Source: Spirosomataceae bacterium
Lineage (GTDB): Bacteria; Bacteroidota; Bacteroidia; Cytophagales; Spirosomataceae
Assembly: GCA_025455795.1 (NCBI GenBank)
Contig: JALOLW010000325.1
Coordinates: forward strand, 1-5,041
Length of the DNA stretch: 5,041 nucleotides
Direction: 5' to 3'
The translations under genes were made by a program, and so were the position numbers. Positions 1 through 5,041 of this stretch are shown in pieces (within the stretch, counting starts at the first letter, position 1; every line of letters begins with the position of its first letter). The notes below the pieces were generated by a model. It ran no database searches. It was given only the letters and a program-made list of their open reading frames with translations, and was not told the DNA's origin.

Positions 1-13
1 TATCTCAAAAAAT

Positions 14-35
14 GGGCGTTTTATCAATAAAGCCC
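14..35. other. Imperfect hairpin upstream of the peptidase gene
   Basis: GGGC (14-17) and TTTA (20-23) pair with TAAA (28-31) and GCCC (32-35), leaving a two-base bulge (18-19) and a TCAA loop. On the + strand no T-run follows. On the - strand the hairpin is followed by six T (complement of 7-12), so it has the shape of a weak intrinsic terminator for leftward transcription. No leftward gene ends here within the window, so its role is unclear. It may stop antisense transcripts, or be part of the 3' flank of a gene lying to the left. The bulge and the AU-rich half make it weak. Confidence 0.3.
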
Positions 36-67
36 CCGTGAAATACAACCATTCAGTCATTTTCCTA

Positions 68-75
68 TTTATTTG
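68..75 (+). promoter_or_regulatory. Weak candidate -7 promoter element for the peptidase gene
   Basis: TTTATTTG matches five of the six fixed positions of the Bacteroidota -7 element TAnnTTTG. It would place the transcription start near 81-83, about 20 bases before the ATG at 102. No convincing -33 TTG is present at the expected distance upstream. The leader (AACCAAACTAAAACAATG and onward) is A-rich and has no Shine-Dalgarno sequence, as is usual in this phylum. The call rests only on the motif and its position. Confidence 0.25.
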
Positions 76-101
76 TATAACCAAACTAAAACAATGATTT
101 T

Positions 102-2858
102 ATGAAAAAACTATTTCCCCTACTTTTAGTGGTGCTGTGGGCTTGTACTTTTACAAGCTGGGCGCAAGTCCCTACTCCCAAAGAACATTTTGGGTTCAAC
201 GTTGGCGATGACTATATGCTCGCTACTTTTACCCAAACTGAAGCGTACTTCAAAAAACTCGCTGCTACCTCCGACCGCGTTAAGATGGTCAATATCGGCA
301 AAACCGAAGAAGGCCGCGACCAACCAATGCTTATCATCACCTCGCCCGACAACCACAAAAAACTGGCGCGTTACCAAGAAATTTCTCAGAAACTCGCTCA
401 TGCCGAGGGACTCACCGACGCGCAAGCACGCGAACTGGCCAACGAAGGCAAAGCCGTGGTTTGGATTGATGGGGGGATTCACTCAACAGAAACGGTGGCG
501 TGGATGCAACTCATCGAAACGGCTTATCAGCTCACCTCGCGCAACGATGCCGAAAATATGCGTATTCTCAACAACACCGTTATTTTGATGGTCCACATCA
601 ACCCCGACGGGCAGGAACTGACGGCCAACTGGTACATGCGCAACCCTACCCCCGAAAAACGCGCTCTTGAATATTTACCACGCCTTTATCAAAAATACGC
701 GGGACACGACAACAACCGCGATTTTTTCATGCTTCAACTCAAAGAAACCCAAAATGTGGCGCGGCCTTTGTTTGTAGATTGGATTCCGCAAATCATGTAC
801 AACCACCACCAACGTGGCCCTGCGGGTTCGATTGTGGCAGGACCTCCTTATCGTGACCCGTTCAACTACGTCTTTGACCCGATGGTGATTACGGGCATTG
901 ATGCCGTGGGTGCGGCCATGATCAATCGCCTCAACGCCGAAGCCAAGCCAGGCTTCACGCGCCTCGGTGGGTCGGTGTTTTCGACTTGGTACAACGGTGG
1001 CCTGCGTACCACAACCTACTTTCACAACCAAATCGGTCTGCTCACCGAAATCATCGGCGGCCCTACCCCCGAAACCGTACCGACAATCCCCAGTCGTTTG
1101 ATTCCCAACAACAATACGCCTTTCCCCGTTACGCCCCAAAAATGGCACTTCAAGCAATCTATTGATTATTCGGTATCGTGCAACTACGCCGTGCTGGACT
1201 ATGCCGCGCGGCAGTCAGACCAAGTGCTTTTTAATATGTACAAAATGGGCAAAAATTCTATTGAGCGCGGAAGTAAAGATTACTGGACGCTTTCGCCTAA
1301 ACGCGCCGATGCCATCACCGCTGCTCAACGCAGCGACCGCTCTGCTAAGCCCGATTCTGCCGCTGCACCCGACCCCTTCGGCGCACGAGGAGCGGGCATC
1401 AACACCAAGTATTTTGACGCAGTAATGAAAGACGCCAAACTCCGCGACCCGCGCGGCTATGTTGTCCCTGCCAACCAGCAAGATTTTGGAACGGCTGTCA
1501 ATTTCATCAACGCACTCCTGCGCACAGGCGTGTTGATTCACAAAGCTACCACTGATTTTTCGGTCAATGGCAAAAACTATCCTGCGGGGTCGTTTGTGGT
1601 CAAAACCAATCAGGCTTTCCGTCCGCACGTCTTGGATTTGTTTGAACCCCAAGACCACCCCAATGATTTTGCTTATCCTGGTGGCCCACCCGTGCGCCCT
1701 TACGACGCCGCAGGTTGGACGTTGGCCTATCAGATGGGCGTTCAATTTGACCGCTTTTTGGAAGATTTCAACGGACCATTTGAGCGGATTCCTTACGGCC
1801 AACTCCAAACCGCTACGGGCAAAACCGAAGCAGGAGCGGGCGGCTATGTACTGAGTGCGGTGGCCAACAACTCTTACGTGGCTGTCAACGACCTCCTCGC
1901 AGCGGGCGTAGAAGTATCGCGCTTGCCACAGGGTGCAGAAGGAGCCGAAGCGGGGGCGTTTTATGTGCCTGCCAAAGCCAAAGCTGCCGTCGAAAAAGCG
2001 GCTAAAGAATGGGGTGTGGTAGTGAAAGGTCTGACCAAAAAGCCTACCAATATGCAGAAAGTGAAGCCTTTGCGTATCGCACTTTGGGATAACTACGGTG
2101 GTTCAATGCCTTCGGGTTGGACCCGACTGCTGTTTGACCAGTACAAATTTCCGTACAAAGTAGTTCATGCCCAAGAACTCGACAAAGGTGACCTCCGCGC
2201 CAACTACGACGTGATTGTTTTTGTAAGGCAAGCCATTTCCGCACCTTCGGGGGCAGTTGTTGCTTCTGAGTTTGGTTATGGTGGTGGCGGTGGCCCCAAA
2301 GCCGACGACATTCCCGAAGAGTTTCGTCCGTGGTTGGGTCGAGTAAGTGCTGATAAAACCATCCCGCAGTTGAAGAAGTTTTTGCAAGACGGCGGTCGTA
2401 TCGTGACTGTAGGAAGCAGTGCCAACTTGGCCTATCACCTCGGCTTGCCCGTGCGCAACGCCCTCGTGGAAATGACTGCCGCTGGCACCGAACGTCCCCT
2501 GCCCAACGACAAGTATTACATTCCTGGTAGCTTGCTCCAAACCTCCCTCGACTCCACCCAAGCCGCTACTTGGGGAATGTCCAACTCGACCACTGTTTAC
2601 TTCGATGCCAGTCCTGTCTTCAAATTGTCGGCGGCAGCAGTGGCCAAAGGCGACATAAAACCGCTGATGTGGTTTTCGACCGACAAGCCCCTCCGTTCGG
2701 GTTGGGCGTGGGGACAAAGCTACCTGCGCGACGGCGTAGCGGCATTTGAAGCCCCCGTAGGCGCGGGTAAACTTACCGTGTTTGGCCCTGAAATCACCTT
2801 CCGCGCACAATCGCAAGGAACGTTCAAACTGTTATTCAATCAGTTGTACGGAAATTAA
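102..2858 (+). CDS. Secreted M14-family zinc metallopeptidase with C-terminal GATase1-like domain
   Basis: Probable exported zinc carboxypeptidase of family M14, cleaving peptides in the periplasm or outside the cell; the substrate cannot be read from sequence. Residues 1-21 form a signal peptide (MKK, Leu/Val-rich core, then S-W-A) with cleavage expected before Gln22. The M14 domain spans about 35-365. It has the HxxE zinc pair His127/Glu130 in GGIHSTE, NPDG at 167-170, Asn205-Arg206 (DNNRD, the substrate carboxylate-binding pair of the family), the third zinc ligand in NHHQRG (probably His236) and the catalytic Glu316 in LLTEIIGG. Residues about 411-431 are an Ala/Pro/Asp-rich linker. About 655-790 resemble the amidotransferase-like Rossmann domain seen in large M14 proteins, but it contains no cysteine. 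The C-terminus (FGPEITFRAQSQGTFKLLFNQLY) matches the usual family ending, so the protein is full length with no obvious T9SS sorting domain. The ATG at 102 is chosen because the signal peptide begins there. Cys15 follows L-W-A, a poor lipobox, so a lipoprotein is less likely. Family assignment is firm; exact specificity is unknown. Confidence 0.93.
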   Translation: MKKLFPLLLVVLWACTFTSWAQVPTPKEHFGFNVGDDYMLATFTQTEAYFKKLAATSDRVKMVNIGKTEEGRDQPMLIITSPDNHKKLARYQEISQKLAHAEGLTDAQARELANEGKAVVWIDGGIHSTETVAWMQLIETAYQLTSRNDAENMRILNNTVILMVHINPDGQELTANWYMRNPTPEKRALEYLPRLYQKYAGHDNNRDFFMLQLKETQNVARPLFVDWIPQIMYNHHQRGPAGSIVAGPPYRDPFNYVFDPMVITGIDAVGAAMINRLNAEAKPGFTRLGGSVFSTWYNGGLRTTTYFHNQIGLLTEIIGGPTPETVPTIPSRLIPNNNTPFPVTPQKWHFKQSIDYSVSCNYAVLDYAARQSDQVLFNMYKMGKNSIERGSKDYWTLSPKRADAITAAQRSDRSAKPDSAAAPDPFGARGAGINTKYFDAVMKDAKLRDPRGYVVPANQQDFGTAVNFINALLRTGVLIHKATTDFSVNGKNYPAGSFVVKTNQAFRPHVLDLFEPQDHPNDFAYPGGPPVRPYDAAGWTLAYQMGVQFDRFLEDFNGPFERIPYGQLQTATGKTEAGAGGYVLSAVANNSYVAVNDLLAAGVEVSRLPQGAEGAEAGAFYVPAKAKAAVEKAAKEWGVVVKGLTKKPTNMQKVKPLRIALWDNYGGSMPSGWTRLLFDQYKFPYKVVHAQELDKGDLRANYDVIVFVRQAISAPSGAVVASEFGYGGGGGPKADDIPEEFRPWLGRVSADKTIPQLKKFLQDGGRIVTVGSSANLAYHLGLPVRNALVEMTAAGTERPLPNDKYYIPGSLLQTSLDSTQAATWGMSNSTTVYFDASPVFKLSAAAVAKGDIKPLMWFSTDKPLRSGWAWGQSYLRDGVAAFEAPVGAGKLTVFGPEITFRAQSQGTFKLLFNQLYGN

Positions 2859-2870
2859 TTTTAATTTCCG
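2849..2870. repeat. Perfect 10-bp-arm inverted repeat spanning the peptidase stop codon
   Basis: CGGAAATTAA (2849-2858) is followed by TT and then TTAATTTCCG (2861-2870), an exact reverse complement. The TAA stop of the peptidase gene (2856-2858) forms the inner end of the left arm. In RNA the closing A-U pairs would open to give a larger loop, leaving a GC-capped AU-rich stem. It lies 14 bases before the intrinsic terminator hairpin, and may protect the mRNA 3' end or help termination. The symmetry is directly visible; the role is inferred. Confidence 0.6.
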
Positions 2871-2878
2871 TGATTGGC

Positions 2879-2910
2879 AAAAACCCCGCTCATGGTTGAG
2901 CGGGTTTTTT
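2879..2910. terminator. Bidirectional intrinsic terminator between convergent genes
   Basis: CCCGCTCA (2885-2892) and TGAGCGGG (2897-2904) form a perfect 8-bp GC-rich stem with a four-base TGGT loop. Six T follow on the + strand (2905-2910). Five A precede it (2879-2883), giving a T-run on the - strand after one extra G. The hairpin begins 27 bases past the peptidase stop and lies about 60 bases past the parE stop, so it can end transcription from both genes. Confidence 0.9.
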
Positions 2911-2966
2911 GATTTTCTACACGAACATAAGCGGGTCGTCGCGTTTTGCTACTTTGGTGGGTTTTG

Positions 2967-4853
2967 TTAAGCCGCGATATTTTCGTCTTCTGCCAGGTCT
3001 TTTTCTACGCGGAGGTTGTCAATGATAAATCGTTGTCGTTCGGGCGTATTTTTGCCCATGTAGTAGCCAAGTAACTTGGGAATTGTGGCCTCTTTGTCCA
3101 AAATCACGGGTTCGATACGCATATTTTCGCCGATGAATTTGCCAAACTCATCAGGAGAAATTTCGCCCAATCCTTTGAAGCGGGTGATTTCGACGCGCTT
3201 GCCGCCGCCAAGTTTTTTGATGGCTTTTTGACGATCTTCGTCGCTGTAGCAATAAACCGTTTCTTTGTGGTTGCGCGGGTTGCGAACCCGAAAAAGCGGC
3301 GTTTGGAGAATATAAACGTGGCCGTTGCGCACCAAATCGGGAAAAAACTGCAAGAAAAACGTCAGCATCAACAAACGGATGTGCATCCCGTCCACGTCGG
3401 CATCAGTAGCAATAACAATGCGATTATAGCGCAGATTTTCGAGCGATTCTTCAATGTCCAATGCGTGTTGGAGCAAATTGAACTCCTCGTTTTCGTACAC
3501 GATTTTTTTGGTCAAACCGAAGCAGTTGAGCGGCTTGCCGCGTAGGCTAAATACCGCTTGGGTTTCTACGCTACGGGCTTTGGTGATAGAGCCACTTGCC
3601 GAGTCACCCTCGGTGATGAAAAGGGTGGTTTCGTACCGAAAATCCGATTTGGCGTCGGTGAGGTGCGCGCGGCAATCACGGAGTTTTTTGTTATGCAAAT
3701 TGGCCTTTTTTGCCCTTTCGTTGGCCAGTTTTTTGATTCCTGCCAGTTCCTTCCGCTCCCTTTCCGACTGTTCAATGCGCTTTTTGAGCGTTTCGGCTAC
3801 TTTGGGATTGATGTGCAAATAGTTGTCCAACTTTGCCTTCAAGAAGTCATTGATAAACGTTCTTACGGTGGTGCTGTTGGGGTCGGGGGAAATATTACTC
3901 GAACCCAGCTTTGTCTTCGTTTGTGACTCAAAAACAGGCTCTTGGACCCTGATACTAACGGCGGCAATAATCGAAGCCCGTACGTCTTCGGGGGCGTAAT
4001 CTTTGCCAAAATGCTCTCGGACTGTCCGCACTATCGCCTCCCGAAATGCCGCTAAGTGCGTACCGCCTTGGGTGGTATATTGTCCATTGACAAACGAATA
4101 GTATTCTTCCCCGTATTGATTGCCGTGCGTGAGGGCTACTTCAATGTCCTGCCCTTTGAGGTGAATGATGGGGTATCGTATGCTGTCTTCGTCGGTTTTG
4201 TTGCGGAGCAAATCCAGCAACCCGTTTTGGGAGACGAATTTTTGGCCGTTGAAATTGATGGCCAAACCCGCATTGAGATAGCAGTAGTTCCAAATCATAT
4301 TTTCCAAAAACTGCGGGATAAAATGATAGTTTTTGAAAATAGTATTGTCTGGCTCAAATACCATTGAAGTGCCATTCCGCTGGGTGGTTTCTTCTTCTTT
4401 TGAGTCTTCTATGAGTTCCCCTTTCTTAAATTCTGCCCACTTAGTTTTGCCATCTCTAAACGACTGTACTTTAAAATAAGTCGAGAGCGCGTTGACGGCT
4501 TTTGTTCCTACGCCGTTGAGACCTACTGATTTTTGAAAAGCCCCCGAGTCGTATTTACCGCCTGTATTGATTTTAGACACACAGTCCACGACTTTACCGA
4601 GGGGAATTCCCCGCCCATAGTCGCGTATTTCTACCCTGTGTTCGGAAATTTTGATGTCTATAGCTTTGCCAAAGCCCATGGTGTGTTCGTCTATGGAGTT
4701 GTCCATGATTTCTTTCACCAATACATAGATGCCGTCGTCGGCAGCGGCACCATCGCCGAGCTTGCCGATGTACATTCCTGGTCGCAGGCGGATATGTTCT
4801 TTCCAATCAAGAGATTTAATGCTGCTTTCGTCGTACTTTACTTGTTCTGCCAT
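2967..4853 (-). CDS. parE: DNA topoisomerase IV subunit B (type IIA topoisomerase ATPase subunit)
   Basis: ATP-driven B subunit of topoisomerase IV, which with ParC (A subunit) decatenates and relaxes DNA in the cytoplasm. Numbering is from the ATG at 4853 (628 residues, near the roughly 630 of E. coli ParE). The GHKL ATPase domain (about 10-205) shows Glu48 and Asn52 in KEIMDNSIDE, Asp78 with GRG in DYGRGIP, the lid GLNGVGTK (111-118) and Arg133 of RDGK, equivalent to the coumarin-contacting Arg of GyrB/ParE. The transducer domain (about 215-375) contains the QTK loop (311-313) that reaches the ATP phosphates. A charged helical stretch (about 352-392) leads to the TOPRIM domain, with EGDSASG (Glu415) and DADVDG (Asp484, Asp486, Asp488) as metal ligands. 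RFKGLGE lies near 558-564. The frame extends upstream to a TTG at 4862, but the ATG three codons in gives MAEQ, which fits homologues better. The N-terminal SLDWKEHIRLRPGMYIGKLGDG block and the lack of the GyrB insertion favour ParE over GyrB. ParC is not encoded downstream: a terminator and a convergent gene follow. Confidence 0.95.
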   Translation of the reverse strand: MAEQVKYDESSIKSLDWKEHIRLRPGMYIGKLGDGAAADDGIYVLVKEIMDNSIDEHTMGFGKAIDIKISEHRVEIRDYGRGIPLGKVVDCVSKINTGGKYDSGAFQKSVGLNGVGTKAVNALSTYFKVQSFRDGKTKWAEFKKGELIEDSKEEETTQRNGTSMVFEPDNTIFKNYHFIPQFLENMIWNYCYLNAGLAINFNGQKFVSQNGLLDLLRNKTDEDSIRYPIIHLKGQDIEVALTHGNQYGEEYYSFVNGQYTTQGGTHLAAFREAIVRTVREHFGKDYAPEDVRASIIAAVSIRVQEPVFESQTKTKLGSSNISPDPNSTTVRTFINDFLKAKLDNYLHINPKVAETLKKRIEQSERERKELAGIKKLANERAKKANLHNKKLRDCRAHLTDAKSDFRYETTLFITEGDSASGSITKARSVETQAVFSLRGKPLNCFGLTKKIVYENEEFNLLQHALDIEESLENLRYNRIVIATDADVDGMHIRLLMLTFFLQFFPDLVRNGHVYILQTPLFRVRNPRNHKETVYCYSDEDRQKAIKKLGGGKRVEITRFKGLGEISPDEFGKFIGENMRIEPVILDKEATIPKLLGYYMGKNTPERQRFIIDNLRVEKDLAEDENIAA

Positions 4854-4879
4854 TTGTGTCAAAAAGGGTTCATTTACTG

Positions 4880-4887
4880 CAAATATA
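4880..4887 (-). promoter_or_regulatory. Candidate -7 promoter element of parE
   Basis: Read on the - strand, this is TATATTTG, an exact match to the Bacteroidota primary sigma -7 consensus TAnnTTTG. It starts 34 bases before the parE ATG. Transcription would begin near 4873-4875, giving a leader of about 20 bases without a Shine-Dalgarno sequence. A good -33 TTG is not visible at the usual 17-23 base spacing; that region is A-rich (GAGAAAAAAACG on the - strand). The exact -7 match and its position support the call. Confidence 0.6.
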
Positions 4888-4979
4888 GCGTTTTCTACGT
4901 TTTTTTCTCGGAAAATTTGGAAGTAATGTAAGAAATTAATTTACGGTTCTTTATGAAATTACTTGATAAATGTATTTTA

Positions 4980-5037
4980 TTGATGCCACGAATGCACTAA
5001 TATCATTCGATTTTCATTCGTGAATTAGTGGCATCAA
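4980..5037. repeat. Long imperfect palindrome, probable small dispersed intergenic repeat
   Basis: The outer arms TTGATGCCAC (4980-4989) and GTGGCATCAA (5028-5037) are exact reverse complements. Pairing continues inward as three 3-bp blocks separated by single mismatches (4990/5027, 4994/5023, 4998/5019), leaving a central loop of about 12 bases. Each arm read outside-in is a run of an 8-base motif, CACKAATK: CACGAATG-CACTAATA on the left, CACTAATT-CACGAATG on the right complement. CATTCG also recurs directly (5004-5009 and 5015-5020). No coding sequence is present. It resembles the short palindromic repeats scattered between genes in Bacteroidota genomes, but copy number cannot be seen here. 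Confidence 0.6.
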
Positions 5038-5041
5038 GTAA

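Noticed and set aside
126..588. Frames on both strands over the N-terminal part of the peptidase gene (126-482 - and 190-588 +)
   Set aside because: They are out-of-frame shadows of the M14 catalytic domain, with no independent promoter or homology signal.
2103..2816. Open frame of 237 codons on the - strand opposite the peptidase C-terminal half, and another of 197 codons at 1215-1808
   Set aside because: Both are antisense to a clear conserved gene, and their predicted proteins show no recognisable domain. Their openness follows from the GC-rich codon use of the peptidase gene.
2782..2970. Small + strand frame running across the end of the peptidase gene and the terminator
   Set aside because: It begins inside the peptidase gene in another frame and reads straight through the intrinsic terminator hairpin, so it is not a plausible gene.
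3228..3926. Several overlapping + strand open frames (3228-3545, 3454-3822, 3558-3926) opposite parE
   Set aside because: They overlap one another and lie opposite the conserved transducer and TOPRIM domains; no recognisable domain or start context was seen.
2967..4853. Possibility that the topoisomerase gene is gyrB rather than parE
   Set aside because: The N-terminal block SLDWKEHIRLRPGMYIGKLGDG, the KINTGGKYD and GLNGVGTK segments, and a length of 628 fit the Bacteroidota ParE type better than GyrB.
4533..4931. Frame of 132 codons on the + strand across the parE start and promoter
   Set aside because: It lies mostly antisense to the ATPase domain and covers the parE promoter; its predicted product has no recognisable features.
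4980..5037. Palindrome considered as an intrinsic terminator or as an insertion-sequence end
   Set aside because: No T-run follows either arm as in an intrinsic terminator, and no transposase gene or target duplication is visible in the window. A dispersed palindromic repeat is the simpler reading.

Overview
The window looks like ordinary chromosomal DNA from a member of the Bacteroidota, probably an order Cytophagales bacterium of the Spirosoma/Runella kind. Evidence for the phylum comes from three things. Neither gene has a Shine-Dalgarno sequence. A good match to the Bacteroidota -7 promoter element (TAnnTTTG) lies upstream of one gene. The protein families also fit: a topoisomerase IV subunit B of the Bacteroidota type, and a large secreted M14 peptidase with Gln directly after the predicted signal-peptidase site. 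The order or genus is an inference from overall protein resemblance and was not tested.

Layout: positions 1-101 are a short leader region with an imperfect hairpin and a weak promoter candidate. Positions 102-2858 (+) encode a 918-residue exported M14-family zinc metallopeptidase with a C-terminal amidotransferase-like (GATase1-like) fold. Positions 2859-2966 separate two convergent genes and hold a clear bidirectional intrinsic terminator. A perfect 10-bp-arm inverted repeat lies just before it and covers the peptidase stop codon. Positions 2967-4853 (-) encode the complete B subunit of topoisomerase IV (parE), best started at an internal ATG rather than the upstream TTG. Positions 4854-5041 hold the parE promoter region and, at the window edge, a long imperfect palindrome built from an 8-base motif (CACKAATK). 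This palindrome resembles the small dispersed intergenic repeats found in such genomes.

The two genes are convergent, share only the terminator, and have no evident functional link: one protein acts outside the cytoplasmic membrane on peptides, the other in the cytoplasm on DNA topology. Both reading frames are intact, with all expected catalytic residues. I found no defence system, mobile-element gene, RNA gene or CRISPR array, and nothing that justifies calling a new biological system. The most interesting items are the palindromic repeat at the right edge, the paired hairpins between the genes, and the Cys-free amidotransferase-like domain of the peptidase.
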